Origin: JAXDLW01 sp050998755
Lineage (GTDB): Bacteria > Chloroflexota > Dormibacteria > DASZGP01
Assembly (NCBI GenBank): GCA_050998755.1
Contig: JBPCPW010000023.1
Location: forward strand, 21,994-85,993
Reading direction: 5' to 3'
DNA: 64,000 nt
This document shows, in pieces, positions 7,117 through 15,801 of the stretch (within the stretch, counting starts at the first letter, position 1; each line of letters starts with the position of its first letter). The notes beneath the pieces were generated by a model. The model had not been told where the DNA came from and did not search any database. It saw only the letters and a list, made by a program, of their open reading frames with translations. A program made the translations under genes and the position numbers.

Positions 7117-8589
7117 TCAACACGAGGTTCTCCATACCGACGGGTTGCCCTGGGGGTCGTATGCCGCGGGCACCGCGTGCGCGGCATTGGCCGCGCCGAG
7201 CACCCGCGCCAGGTCATCCTTGCCCAGGGCGAAGACAACCACACCGCATCCCGGCAACAAAGGGCTGGAACCCGGGTCTGGCCGCGGCGGACGGATTGAC
7301 ACCCGCCCTGTAGCCAGTTCGTCACGGTCGAGGAATCTGAGGTTGGTGGCCCGGTAATCGTCCAGCAGAACGGCGGATGGCGCGGCGGTCCGCGCCGCCT
7401 CCGCCAACTGCACGAGGTTGAATGAGTAGGCGTCGTAGCGGGCGCTGACCGGGCGGCTGAAGTACGTGCCGGCGGCCGCCGCCGCCTGCGCGGCCAGAAG
7501 CACCGAGACCGCCGCGGCCACGGCTGGCGCAGGCGCGAACCTGAGCCCCAGGCGCATCGCCTCCGCCACCCCCATCCCGACCAGGGCTGCCACCGGCGCC
7601 GCCAGCCCCAGGCTGCGGAGGAAGTGCGGCGCAGCGTCCGCTGTGGCCACCAGCGGCGGCACCAGGAACACGGGGATCGCGATCAGGACCAGCGACTCGA
7701 GCGGCTCGTGCCGGCGCCGCCAGGCTGCCCAGGCGCCCAGGCCCGTAAGGGCGGTCATTGGCACGCCCAGCATGGGCAACGCGTTCACGTCGTGACGCTG
7801 GTTGGGGTCGCCGGTCAATGGAAACATCAGCAGCGTGCGGACGGTGTGTTCGATCAACCCGGCGCCGGAGGCCGCCTGACCGCCTGCGGTGACCGCCAGC
7901 GCCCGCCCGAAATAGTGACCCGGGTCGGTCGCGGCGGTGTAGATCATCGGCGCACCGACGACGACATAGGCCAGGGCGACCCACCGGAGCAGCGGTCGCA
8001 TGGCCTTCCATCGCGCCGCGTCGCGCGCTCGGAGCCACAGCGCCCAGGCCAGGAAGAGCACCGGCAGCAGCTTCAGCGGCTGGTATGTCCAGAGACCAAG
8101 AGCCATGGCGGCTCCGGCCAGCAGTGCCCCGTTGCGCGCCGGGCGATCGGCCCAGGAGCTCATCGCCCAGAGTGCCAACGCGCCGACCACCGGGACCAGC
8201 ACGTTGCGCATCCCGTCGCGGGAGATGCACACCAGCCAGAGCGAGCCCGCCACCCACGCGGCGGCAGCGAGCGCCACCGTTTCGCCCCGCCGCCGGAGCC
8301 ATAGGTAGACGGCGACGACGGCCAGCACCCCGAGCACGGCTGACGTCGCCCGCAGCACCGTCGTAGTTTCACCGGCGACGCGAAACGCGATCGCCACCAG
8401 GTACCCGTAGAGCGCCTCCCGCCCGGCATCATCCTGGAAGAACACCGGGTGGAAGCCCGGGGTGTGCAGGAGGCGGTGGGCGTCGTAGGCCTCGGCTGCC
8501 TCATCCGGGTATAACCCGCCGGGCTGCGCGTCGAGTGCCCAGAGCCGAAGGATGGCCGCCGCGACCACGACCGCCGCCACGGCCAGCAA
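7117..8589 (-). CDS. Polytopic glycosyltransferase, ArnT/PMT (GT39/GT83-like) family
   Basis: This 490-aa integral membrane protein has about ten hydrophobic helices. The family's catalytic first extracytoplasmic loop is visible as GGLYPDEAAEAYDAHRLL near residue 27, followed by a second loop with QDDAGREALYGYLVA. These enzymes move a sugar from a polyprenyl-phosphate carrier to a protein or lipid on the outer face of the membrane. Start is TTG at 8589, 20 nt after the stop of the related gene upstream; a slightly earlier CTG is possible. It is the last gene of a minus-strand run that includes a second, divergent enzyme of the same family. Substrate unknown. Confidence 0.75.
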   Translation of the reverse strand: MLAVAAVVVAAAILRLWALDAQPGGLYPDEAAEAYDAHRLLHTPGFHPVFFQDDAGREALYGYLVAIAFRVAGETTTVLRATSAVLGVLAVVAVYLWLRRRGETVALAAAAWVAGSLWLVCISRDGMRNVLVPVVGALALWAMSSWADRPARNGALLAGAAMALGLWTYQPLKLLPVLFLAWALWLRARDAARWKAMRPLLRWVALAYVVVGAPMIYTAATDPGHYFGRALAVTAGGQAASGAGLIEHTVRTLLMFPLTGDPNQRHDVNALPMLGVPMTALTGLGAWAAWRRRHEPLESLVLIAIPVFLVPPLVATADAAPHFLRSLGLAAPVAALVGMGVAEAMRLGLRFAPAPAVAAAVSVLLAAQAAAAAGTYFSRPVSARYDAYSFNLVQLAEAARTAAPSAVLLDDYRATNLRFLDRDELATGRVSIRPPRPDPGSSPLLPGCGVVVFALGKDDLARVLGAANAAHAVPAAYDPQGNPSVWRTSC

Positions 8590-8609
8590 CTCGAGGATCC
8601 GCCTGCGCG

Positions 8610-10076
8610 TCAGTGGACCCAGGTCTCCACGCAGGTGAGATAGGCGCAGTGCCTCGATTTCATGTGCAGGTCACCGGGGAGGGCAGGCAACCCCTGACCC
8701 GGGTCGGTCACCAGGTACAGGGTGCCGGGAGGGTCTGGCACCGCCTCCACGATGTCGCCCGGGCGGAAACCGGCGAGACCGAAATACCAGGGCACCCGGT
8801 CTGCCCGGGCCCTGCTCACCGCGCGCACGCTGGGGTCCCCGTAATAGAGGATCTGGAAGTAGTGATAGGGGCCATTCATGAGGACGACATCCCGCGCGAC
8901 GTCGACCCGCCCGGCCAGCGGGGCCATCGTCGCCGGGACGTCCGGTGTGGGAAGCGTCGTCATCTGGACCACGGTCACCGCCGCCAGCAGCGCCGCCGCC
9001 GCGCCCACCAGCCACCGCCTCCCCGTCCACGCCAGCGCCGACCCGGCGATCGGCACAAGCTCGGTGGAGTACAGATTGGTGAAGCGTTCGTCGAGGAGTG
9101 GCTTCCGGAGGCTGAGGAGGAACAGGACACCCAGGGCGAAGCCCCCGGAACCCAGCAGGAACAGGAAGCCCCGGCGCTCGGGGGCGGCGGCAGCTCGGTA
9201 GGCCATGATAGCCAGCAAACCCACCAGCGGGATTCCGATCAGAGCGGCGGCGATGATCACCGTCGTGGGCCCGGGGTGGGTGGCCAGTTGGGCAATCGTC
9301 GAAGGGAGGTCAGCGAGCGACAGGGGCGCGATCCAGTACGGCTCGCCGGCGTGGCGAAATTGAGGAGCGGCGTACAGCAGCCAGGGCACCAGGGTGCCGC
9401 CGGCGATCGTCGCTGCGGCTGCGACCCTGACGAGCGCGCCTCGCGTCGGGCGGAGGAACAGGACCGCGGCCGCGAGCTGCGCGGGAATAGCGAGCGCGAC
9501 GAGGTAATGCGTGTAGAGCGCGAACACGGTCACCAGGAGGTAGGCCCCGACCCTCGTATTCGACGGGTGCTCCACGGCCCGCCAGAGGGTCAGCGCCATC
9601 GCCAGCACCATGGCGATGGCCAGGGAGTACATGCGGGCATCGCGCGACCACAGCACCAGGAGCGGCATGAACGCGGTGAGCAGAGCGGTTGCAACCCCGG
9701 CGCGGTCACCGCCCAGTCGCCGTCCCAGCGCCGCGGCCAACGCCACCGATGCCGTGCCCGCCAGGACCGATGGCAGGCGCAGGGCGTCGGGGGAATCATG
9801 CAACAGCGTGGCGAGACGATCGAGCAGGTACTGCAGTGGGGGGTGGTTGTCGTTGTGGACAACATCGATCATGTCGCCCAGCGACCTCCTCATCAGCACG
9901 CCCATGAAGGCCTCGTCGGTCCACAGCGGCGTGAGCCCGAGGGACAGGCCGCGGATCAGCAGCCCAAGGCCGGTGACCAGCAGGACCGCGCGGCCGTACG
10001 CGGTATTCGCCCAGCCCAGCCTGCCCGCGGGACGGGCCCTAGAGGCCTGGGCGGTTGGTGAGGTGGTGTGTGCCAT
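8610..10076 (-). CDS. Polytopic glycosyltransferase, ArnT/PMT family
   Basis: This 488-aa membrane protein shows the family signature more strongly than its neighbour. The acidic loop LTPLWTDEAFMGVLMRRS is followed by VVHNDNHPPLQYLL (the His-Pro-Pro loop) and SRDARMYSLAIAM. About eleven hydrophobic segments follow, ending in a soluble C-terminal domain. It should use a lipid-linked sugar donor on the outer leaflet; the acceptor is unknown. ATG at 10076 lies inside the end of the CBS-domain gene (38-nt overlap), so the two are translationally linked. Confidence 0.78.
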   Translation of the reverse strand: MAHTTSPTAQASRARPAGRLGWANTAYGRAVLLVTGLGLLIRGLSLGLTPLWTDEAFMGVLMRRSLGDMIDVVHNDNHPPLQYLLDRLATLLHDSPDALRLPSVLAGTASVALAAALGRRLGGDRAGVATALLTAFMPLLVLWSRDARMYSLAIAMVLAMALTLWRAVEHPSNTRVGAYLLVTVFALYTHYLVALAIPAQLAAAVLFLRPTRGALVRVAAAATIAGGTLVPWLLYAAPQFRHAGEPYWIAPLSLADLPSTIAQLATHPGPTTVIIAAALIGIPLVGLLAIMAYRAAAAPERRGFLFLLGSGGFALGVLFLLSLRKPLLDERFTNLYSTELVPIAGSALAWTGRRWLVGAAAALLAAVTVVQMTTLPTPDVPATMAPLAGRVDVARDVVLMNGPYHYFQILYYGDPSVRAVSRARADRVPWYFGLAGFRPGDIVEAVPDPPGTLYLVTDPGQGLPALPGDLHMKSRHCAYLTCVETWVH

Positions 10077-10668
10077 GGACGTACGTGAATATCAGCACGA
10101 TCACCAGGATGATCGCCACGATCACGCTGCCCAGAACCAACCAGGGAGCGGCGCGGCGCGCCGGAGTGGCCTGGCGGGCGGGGCCTCCCCGCACCACCGC
10201 AGCGAGCTCGTCGAGACGCGCCAGGATGTCGGCCACGGTGAGCGTCCCAAGCGGCATGCCGCGCTCTTTCCACTCCGACCAGAGACCAGACTCCTCGGTG
10301 GGCGGAGGATAGGCGACCAGCACCGTGGTGGTGGAGGTGTCGAGCATCCGCTGGGCGACGTCGCCGACAGGTTCGTCGGGGGCGACGATCAGCGGGTCCG
10401 GATCCATCACTTCGGCGGCGGTTCGGCGGTCCGGGCTGTCCCACCCGCGCGCCACCGCGTGTTCATCGATCATCCCGATCAACTCGCTGCTGATATCGAT
10501 CGCCAGGACCGTGCGCACCCCGCGGTCGCGCATCGCGCGCGCGACGTCGCGGACGCTCATGTCAGCGTCGACCAGGATCACCCCGGCACGCATCACGTCG
10601 CGGACCGGGCGAGTGGTCGCTGACCCCGCGGGGGACTGCGGAGCGGCGACCTGACCTGCGGCGCTCAT
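10039..10668 (-). CDS. Membrane-anchored CBS-domain pair protein
   Basis: This 209-aa protein has two CBS motifs in tandem: VRDVMRAGVILVDADMSVRD near residue 22 and AAEVMDPDPLIVAPDEPVGD near 85. They are followed by a basic linker and a single C-terminal membrane helix, PWLVLGSVIVAIILVIVLIF. CBS pairs bind adenosyl nucleotides and act as energy or ionic sensors. ATG at 10668 sits one base after the stop of the preceding CBS gene. A longer frame to 10743 exists but overlaps that gene. The membrane anchor and the co-encoded redox complex suggest regulation at the membrane; this is inference. Confidence 0.78.
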   Translation of the reverse strand: MSAAGQVAAPQSPAGSATTRPVRDVMRAGVILVDADMSVRDVARAMRDRGVRTVLAIDISSELIGMIDEHAVARGWDSPDRRTAAEVMDPDPLIVAPDEPVGDVAQRMLDTSTTTVLVAYPPPTEESGLWSEWKERGMPLGTLTVADILARLDELAAVVRGGPARQATPARRAAPWLVLGSVIVAIILVIVLIFTYVHGTHHLTNRPGL

Positions 10669-10669
10669 G

Positions 10670-11068
10670 TCATCGCTGACGGGCGAGGTGAGCAGCCAGG
10701 TCGCTGTAACCCAGCACGCCAACCGGGTGGGAAGGGCTGCCATCGGTCACCACCAACAGCTCCGCTCCGCTCTTCACCAGACGATCAACCGCATCGCCGA
10801 GCGGCTCGCGGGCGCCTACACTGGGCGGCGGCTCGAGCGTCATGATGTCCGACGCCATGCCCTCGGTGCGGCCCTCGATCACTGCGCGGAGCAAGTCCAG
10901 GTCGGTGACCACGCCGGCGATCAGGTCTGAGCCCGAACTGGCAACGATCATGGCCCGGACACCCTCATCCTGCATCCTGCGCGCCACCTCCATCACCGGG
11001 GTCCGGAGGGTGCAGCTGGGCAGTCGCGAGCGCATTGCCTCGGCCACCGTGGCCCCCTTGGTGGTCAC
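10670..11068 (-). CDS. Small CBS-domain pair protein
   Basis: This 132-aa soluble protein is made of two CBS motifs: VAEAMRSRLPSCTLRTPVME near residue 7 and ASDIMTLEPPPSVGAREPLG near 70. It ends GVLGYSDLAAHLARQR. The start is GTG at 11068, with TAGACT exactly 5 nt upstream; the TAG of that box is also the stop codon of the cytochrome gene. The frame extends to 11419 but that part is anti-coding within the cytochrome gene. It lies between a membrane redox pair and a second CBS protein and may sense adenylates for that operon. Confidence 0.75.
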   Translation of the reverse strand: MTTKGATVAEAMRSRLPSCTLRTPVMEVARRMQDEGVRAMIVASSGSDLIAGVVTDLDLLRAVIEGRTEGMASDIMTLEPPPSVGAREPLGDAVDRLVKSGAELLVVTDGSPSHPVGVLGYSDLAAHLARQR

Positions 11069-11076
11069 TCCGAAGT

Positions 11077-11730
11077 CTAGCGGGAGAGACGATCCAGCGG
11101 ATGATGCTCCCTGAGCCAGGGGAGAGGCACAAGGCCGCTGATCATTCCGCTCAACCCGGGCCGAGTGGGGCGGTGCACGGCGCTCAGGTAGATGTGCCCC
11201 GCGACCACTGGGAGGAGCAGGAGCCAGGTCAGGTTGTGCAGCGTGCGGCTGTTCTCGAGAAGCCAGAACGGGGCGTGCAGGGGGGGAAACAGGACTACCC
11301 CAGTCAGGCCCAGCGAAATCAGGGCGACCGCGCTGATCACAGCATTGCTCTTCTGGCCGGCGTTGAAGCGTCCGGCGGGCGGCAGTTCGCCCACCAGGCC
11401 GGTTCGGCGCGAGAGCCACGTCCGCAGCCAGACCCGGTCATCGGAGCTCCAGAGGTCGACCTCACGGACATCAGCGGCGATCCGGCGACGGTCGCCGAGC
11501 GCGAGCACCACCATGGGTGCCACGACCGAGCCGAAGCCCGTTATCCAGTGCGCCACGCGCACCACTTCGCGGCTACCGAACAGCTTGGCCGCCCCCGGCA
11601 AGATCAGGGAAAGGCCAGTGGCCATCGCCAGCAGCAACGGCACCCCGACCGCCCAGTGCAGCCAGCGCTCGCTGACGTTGAAACGTTGGATGGTCTCCGG
11701 CGCGCTATTTAAGGTAGGCGTCGACGTCAT
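11077..11730 (-). CDS. Cytochrome b561-type membrane subunit (formate dehydrogenase gamma-like)
   Basis: This 217-aa membrane protein has four main hydrophobic helices. It begins RFNVSERWLHWAVGVPLLL, with a likely haem-ligand His, and continues with REVVRVAHWITGF. The cytoplasmic segment GRFNAGQKSNAVI is a hallmark of formate dehydrogenase gamma/cytochrome b561 families, and a last helix carries LLLLPVVAGHIYLSAVHRP. It should hold b haems and move electrons between the quinone pool and a periplasmic-side partner. The neighbouring Tat-exported molybdoenzyme overlaps it by 26 nt and is the obvious partner, comparable with MsrPQ or YedYZ pairs. Confidence 0.82.
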   Translation of the reverse strand: MTSTPTLNSAPETIQRFNVSERWLHWAVGVPLLLAMATGLSLILPGAAKLFGSREVVRVAHWITGFGSVVAPMVVLALGDRRRIAADVREVDLWSSDDRVWLRTWLSRRTGLVGELPPAGRFNAGQKSNAVISAVALISLGLTGVVLFPPLHAPFWLLENSRTLHNLTWLLLLPVVAGHIYLSAVHRPTRPGLSGMISGLVPLPWLREHHPLDRLSR

Positions 11731-12376
11731 AGCCGCGCTGCTCCCAGTAACCGGTTTCCTGCTCCCCTGTTAGGCGGATGCGGGAGACCCATTTGGTCCC
11801 CTTGTACCCGAACATAAACGGCACCACCAGGCGTAATGCCGCGCCCCGGTCAGCGCTCAGCGGTGCGCCATTGATCCGGTGCGCCAGCATCACCTCGGGG
11901 CGGCGGGCCTCGGCCAGCGACAGGCTGTCGACGTAGATGCCGTCGGCGCTGTCGAAGCTCACCGACCTGGCCGCCGCGGTCGGCCTGGCGAGGTCGATAA
12001 GCGTCGAGACCAGCGGGCCCTGCCACCGGACGTGGGGCACCTTCCACCCGGTCACACACATGTAATCGTGCATCTGGTCGGACTGCGGCAATGCGAGCAG
12101 GTCGGCGAACCTCAGGGTTATCGGGTTCTCGACCAGGCCGTCGATCCGCAGGTCCCAGTTCTTGCCGTCGAAGGAGGGCTGAGCGTTGGCCACCGTGTAG
12201 AAGTAGAAGCCGTCCTGGGGGATGAAAGCCTTGAGCGGGGCAAATTGACCGACCGCGCCGAGAAGCTTGCCGCCGCCTGCCCCGACCACCGCGCCGGCTC
12301 CAAGCAGGCCGAGAAACATCCGGCGACCGACGTGCTGGCGCCCGGGCTCCTCCTGGTCTCTCTCGTGCGCATCCAC
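11705..12376 (-). CDS. Tat-exported sulfite-oxidase-like molybdopterin protein
   Basis: This 223-aa protein has a twin-arginine leader (GRRMFLGLLGAGAVVGAGGG, residues 17-36) and an oxidoreductase molybdopterin domain. The conserved DYMCVTGWKVPHVRWQGP holds the cysteine (residue 107) that ligates molybdenum in the SUOX/MsrP family. GYKGTKWVSRIRL near the C-terminus is also typical. The SUOX dimerisation domain is absent, so it resembles MsrP-like proteins, which reduce methionine sulfoxide or other S/N-oxides outside the cell. The GTG start at 12376 has no clear ribosome-binding site. Its electron donor is probably the overlapping cytochrome b subunit. Confidence 0.85.
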   Translation of the reverse strand: MDAHERDQEEPGRQHVGRRMFLGLLGAGAVVGAGGGKLLGAVGQFAPLKAFIPQDGFYFYTVANAQPSFDGKNWDLRIDGLVENPITLRFADLLALPQSDQMHDYMCVTGWKVPHVRWQGPLVSTLIDLARPTAAARSVSFDSADGIYVDSLSLAEARRPEVMLAHRINGAPLSADRGAALRLVVPFMFGYKGTKWVSRIRLTGEQETGYWEQRGYDVDAYLK

Positions 12377-12450
12377 GTTAAAGAGAACCCTCGCACAGGC
12401 GTACTGTTCCCTGTCGTATCGCTCCCGGTTTCACCAGCCCACGACACCTT

Positions 12451-12456
12451 TATCCT
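12451..12456 (+). promoter_or_regulatory. -10 box of a leaderless promoter
   Basis: TATCCT lies exactly 6 nt before the ATG at 12463, with no ribosome-binding site between them. It is one of the clearest leaderless starts in the window. Confidence 0.5.
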
Positions 12457-12462
12457 TGGGGC

Positions 12463-12888
12463 ATGTTCGGTCGCAAGAAGGGTCTCCCCGTTCCGAGCTT
12501 CCTGCCCGAGAAGTGCACCAACTGCAATGCCCGGCTCAGCTGGGAGGTTGTTGCCTACTTCGACCCGGTCATCCGGGTGGAAAAGGTCGACCACTACAGG
12601 GCGGAATGCGCCTCCTGCCACACCGTCCACCACCGCGACGGCCGGGGCCAGGTCGTCGAGCCCGCGGTGGTCAACCTGCCGCCGGACACCTCGGAGTTTG
12701 CCAACAGCCCCCAGGGGCCACAGCCGTATTCCGGCTTCATCGAGTTCATCAAGCAGGAGCGGGCCAAGGCGGAGGCTCTCAAGGTGGCGCAGGCCAAGAA
12801 GGCCGCCGATGCCGCCGCCGCTGCGGCGGCACCGCCCGCCGCCAACCCGCTCCCGGCGGCGGCTTCCGAAGCTGCGGCCGGCTCCTAG
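12463..12888 (+). CDS. Zinc-ribbon protein of unknown function
   Basis: This 141-aa protein carries two Cys pairs that would bind one zinc: EKCTNCNARL near residue 17 and AECASCHTVHH near 48. The middle is hydrophilic, and the final 35 residues are Ala/Pro-rich after a charged helix IKQERAKAEALKVAQAKKAAD. No catalytic motif is recognisable. ATG at 12463 is supported by a TATCCT box 6 nt upstream. It is divergent from the molybdoenzyme operon and followed by a small tandem repeat and tRNA-Gln. Confidence 0.7.
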   Translation: MFGRKKGLPVPSFLPEKCTNCNARLSWEVVAYFDPVIRVEKVDHYRAECASCHTVHHRDGRGQVVEPAVVNLPPDTSEFANSPQGPQPYSGFIEFIKQERAKAEALKVAQAKKAADAAAAAAAPPAANPLPAAASEAAAGS

Positions 12889-12921
12889 GGCCCTCCGGGA
12901 AGGCCCTCCGGGAAGGCCCTT
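12889..12921. repeat. Short GC-rich tandem repeat
   Basis: The 13-mer GGCCCTCCGGGAA occurs twice in tandem (12889-12901, 12902-12914), followed by a partial third copy. GGGCC and GGCCC within it can form small hairpins, so it may act as a weak terminator between the zinc-ribbon gene and the opposing tRNA. Confidence 0.6.
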
Positions 12922-12956
12922 CAGGCAGGCCGCCAGCGCGGGAGCGAGGCGGAGGC

Positions 12957-13031
12957 TGGCTGGGGAGGCAGGAGTCGAACCTGCAATCTTCTCGTCCAGA
13001 GCGAGCTGCCTTACCATTTGGCCACTCCCCA
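12957..13031 (-). tRNA. tRNA-Gln (CTG)
   Basis: Read on the minus strand, the acceptor stem TGGGGAG/CTCCCCA, D-arm, anticodon loop CTCTGGA (anticodon CTG), and T-arm GCAGG-TTCGACT-CCTGC fold as a standard tRNA. The U1-A72 weak first pair is typical of glutamine tRNAs. Discriminator G and an encoded CCA follow (12957-12959). The anticodon stem has one G-A mismatch at its outer pair. Confidence 0.92.
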
Positions 13032-13228
13032 AGGACCCGTTCGGCCCCGGCGGGCCGAAGCTCCCGAATTATAGGGGCCCTCACGCGGCAGGCCCGCCGG
13101 TTGTAACAGTTCTCCTCGTCATGCTCGATTTATTTGATCCGGTACCCACTTAATGTGATACTGGAGCTATACGCAATTGATGTATGAGCCCAGCGTCCGC
13201 GGGGGCGTGGATGGGCAGGGAGGCTTTA

Positions 13229-13447
13229 GTGCCAAGAAGGCGTCCGCCAATAGATATATTCACTTTTCCGGTCCCCGAGAAGGTCCGCACGGTCGCCGCG
13301 CGCTGCCCGGCCTGCGACGGCCTGGGCGAGCCGTACGGCGAGGTTGGCGCCCGCATGGTGTTCAAATGCACGAGCTGCAGCGTGCGCTTCAAGGGCGCCG
13401 CAACCGCTGACGTCCTGCGCCGCCAGGCCCGGGGCGGCGCGGCGTAG
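13229..13447 (+). CDS. Small zinc-ribbon protein
   Basis: This 72-aa protein carries two Cys pairs, ARCPACDG and FKCTSCSVRF, 23 residues apart, a compact zinc ribbon. Start GTG at 13229 is preceded by GGGAGG with 5-nt spacing; an ATG at 13184 in the same frame would add 15 residues. The function is unknown. Codon third positions are GC-rich, as in its neighbours, which supports it being real. Confidence 0.55.
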   Translation: MPRRRPPIDIFTFPVPEKVRTVAARCPACDGLGEPYGEVGARMVFKCTSCSVRFKGAATADVLRRQARGGAA

Positions 13448-13501
13448 GCCTCCCGCCGAGTTGCCCGCCGTAAGCTTCTCGTCGAGTTGCACTCGGGGCG
13501 G

Positions 13502-14962
13502 TCAGCGGCGGCTGATCAGCTCCCCGATGGCGAAATCGAAACGCACCAGGCACTCCGCCTGACCCAGCATGGCCGCAGACTCCAGCAGAGGTGGGGTCAC
13601 GCGACTCCCGGTCAGCGCGATGCGCGCGCACATGAAGATGTCGCCGGCCTTCCAGTCGCGTGCAGCCGCAATCTCGCGCATGCCCGCTTCCAGTTGAGGC
13701 CCGACGGGCCCCGTCTCGAACAGCAGCCTGGTGTCCTGCAGCACTGCGACGACCTGCTCCAAACGGTCCCGGCCCTCGAACGGTCTCCCATCCGTGCCCC
13801 GGGGCCGCGGCAGCAGGTCGTCCGCGATCTCGGTCGGTCGATCGACCAGGAATGAGAGCAGCGCTCCAGCCTCCGTAAGACGCTGGATCCGCTCCTGCAC
13901 CAGCGGGACCGCCGCCTCCAGCAGGGTGTCGCTGAGGTCCGGGACGAATGGACGCAGCGCCCGCGCCAGTTCCACGACCGGGAGGGCGCGGATATGCTGG
14001 CCGTTCAGGTTGTCCAACTTGGCGACGTCGAATACCGCCGGGCTGACCTGGACCCGAGTGATATCGAACGCAGCGATCAGCTGCTCGATGGTGAAGACTT
14101 CCTGTTCGGTGCCCGGCGACCATCCCAGCAGGGCCAGGAAGTTGACCATCGCCGCCGGCAGGTAGCCCATCTCCCGGTATTCGAGGACCGACGCCGCGCC
14201 GTGTCGCTTGGACAGCTTGGCCTTGTCGGGCCCCAGGACCAGGGGCACGTGCAGGAAGAGCGGGGGCGTCCAGCCCAACATGCCGTACAACATGACGTGC
14301 TTGGGCGCCGAGGCCAGCCATTCGTCGCCACGGATCACGTGGGTGATCTCCATGAGGTGGTCGTCCACGGTCGCCGCCAGGTGGTAGGTGGGGTAGCCGT
14401 CTGATTTCAGGATCACCTGGTCGTCCTGGCTCGAGTTTTCGAAGGTGAGTTCGCCGCGCACCACGTCGTGAACGATGGTCTGGCCCTCACGAACCCGCAT
14501 CCGGACGACGTGGGCCTCGCCTGCCTCAACTCGCTGCGACAGCTCGGTTGGCTGAAGGCCGGCGCAATGTCGGTCGTATCTGGTCGGCCTGCCTGCCCGC
14601 TGCTGCTCGGCGCGTAGGGCGTCCAAGCGCTCTCTGGTGCAGAAGCACGGGTATGCATCGCCCTTCTGCAGCAGGCGGTCGACCTCGACGCGATACAGCC
14701 CCAGCCGCTCCGATTGGAAGTACGGGGCGTGCGGACCGCCGATCTCTGGGCCCTCGTCCCATTGCAGACCGAGCCATCGCATCCCATCGAGGATGGTGTC
14801 CAGGCTGCCCTCGCCGAGGCGGGCGCGATCCGTGTCCTCGATCCGCAGGACGAACTGCCCACCATTGCCGCGCGCGAAGAGGAAGTTGAAAAGGACCGTG
14901 CGCGCGCTCCCCGGGTGAAGGGCCCCCGTGGGGCTTGGGGCAAAGCGGACCCGCACGGTCAT
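13502..14962 (-). CDS. gltX: Glutamyl-tRNA synthetase
   Basis: This class I aminoacyl-tRNA synthetase charges tRNA-Glu (and possibly tRNA-Gln for later amidation). The HIGH-type motif is PSPTGALHPGSARTVLFNF at residues 9-27, here HPGS. The KMSKS-type motif is DKAKLSKRHG near residue 248. FVLRIEDTDRAR, EGLQWDEGP-type and VIRGDEWLAS blocks fit bacterial GluRS, and the 486-aa length is normal. Start ATG 14962 overlaps the stop of the preceding membrane protein (ATGA); a longer frame upstream overlaps that gene and is not used. A tRNA-Gln (12957) and a tRNA-Glu (20903) are both nearby. Confidence 0.93.
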   Translation of the reverse strand: MTVRVRFAPSPTGALHPGSARTVLFNFLFARGNGGQFVLRIEDTDRARLGEGSLDTILDGMRWLGLQWDEGPEIGGPHAPYFQSERLGLYRVEVDRLLQKGDAYPCFCTRERLDALRAEQQRAGRPTRYDRHCAGLQPTELSQRVEAGEAHVVRMRVREGQTIVHDVVRGELTFENSSQDDQVILKSDGYPTYHLAATVDDHLMEITHVIRGDEWLASAPKHVMLYGMLGWTPPLFLHVPLVLGPDKAKLSKRHGAASVLEYREMGYLPAAMVNFLALLGWSPGTEQEVFTIEQLIAAFDITRVQVSPAVFDVAKLDNLNGQHIRALPVVELARALRPFVPDLSDTLLEAAVPLVQERIQRLTEAGALLSFLVDRPTEIADDLLPRPRGTDGRPFEGRDRLEQVVAVLQDTRLLFETGPVGPQLEAGMREIAAARDWKAGDIFMCARIALTGSRVTPPLLESAAMLGQAECLVRFDFAIGELISRR

Positions 14963-15603
14963 TTCGTGGATGCCGCCCTGGTCCGGCCGAGGGCCTTGAT
15001 CGCTGTTGCGAGCTCCATACCGGCATCCTCCGCGAGCTCCTGGAGGCGGGTGGGGGCCTCCTTGGCGCCAGCGGCGTGCAGGTACGCGTCGACGTGCGGG
15101 CCGCGGTCCTTTTTGGGGACCGCGAGGAGGAGCGCGTCTGCGCAGGCGGTGGCGGTCCCGCGCCGCGGCGGACCATCCACGAAGTCGACGACCGCGTCCA
15201 GCCCACGCTGCAAGGAGGCTTGCCGCCGCCGCAGGGCGGTCGCCGGGTCGGCTGCCTTTTGGGTCGGCGTGGCGGTCTTCACCTTGGCGGCCGCAGCGGC
15301 GGCGGACGATGCCGCAGGCCTGCTCCTGGTCGGGGACGTCGCTGCTCGAGCGCGTGGCCTGGTCGCGGCCCTGGCCGGGCCCGCTACCGCCGCGGCCGAG
15401 ATTGGGTCGGCTTCGTGCCCGCCTGGCACATGCACCCTGTCGGAGGCATTCTCCGGGGCGGGGTCGGTGCTCGCCGTTGCCACTCCCGCGCCCCGTTGGG
15501 CAGCCCTCCGGCGCATCACAGCCTCCTGGGCAACAAATCCCGCCATGCCGATCGGGAGTCCTATCGCCAGTGATTGCGCGATCGAGAGTGCGGGGAACGG
15601 CAT
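14959..15603 (-). CDS. Membrane-anchored protein of unknown function, coupled to gltX
   Basis: This 214-aa protein has one N-terminal hydrophobic segment (SIAQSLAIGLPIGMAGFVAQ, residues 7-26) followed by RRR. A long Ala/Pro/Thr-rich linker occupies about residues 35-120, and a small C-terminal helical domain follows (LDAVVDFVDGPP to ATAIKALGRTRA). I do not recognise a family. ATG at 15603 has a modest GGTGAG 9 nt upstream. Its TGA overlaps the gltX ATG, so the pair is translationally coupled, suggesting co-expression with translation genes. Confidence 0.65.
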   Translation of the reverse strand: MPFPALSIAQSLAIGLPIGMAGFVAQEAVMRRRAAQRGAGVATASTDPAPENASDRVHVPGGHEADPISAAAVAGPARAATRPRARAATSPTRSRPAASSAAAAAAKVKTATPTQKAADPATALRRRQASLQRGLDAVVDFVDGPPRRGTATACADALLLAVPKKDRGPHVDAYLHAAGAKEAPTRLQELAEDAGMELATAIKALGRTRAASTK

Positions 15604-15801
15604 CTGCCAATTCTCACCGACGGTCCGGGGGCCCGAGAGCGCCGCTCCAATTCCCGGTTGCCGGCGGCCGGATGTGACAGTTCAGTAACAGCCACCGGAA
15701 TCCGGCCCCGGCGTCGTCGTATCTGTGAGCGCGACCTGTGATCAAGCAGGCCCCAGCGTGCAATTAGACAGAAATGATTCCCAGCGGGAGGAACGGCGCA
15801 A

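Noticed and set aside
10670..11419. 249-aa version of the first CBS protein
   Set aside because: The extra N-terminus overlaps the cytochrome gene in another frame and is low complexity; the TAGACT box and homology support the start at 11068.
12889..12921. CRISPR array
   Set aside because: The 13-nt units are directly adjacent without spacers. No repeat-spacer array was seen anywhere in the window.
13502..15610. A single 702-aa minus-strand protein including gltX
   Set aside because: The first 216 residues are Arg/Gly/Pro-rich out-of-frame reading of the 14959-15603 gene; GluRS starts at 14962 with an ATGA overlap.
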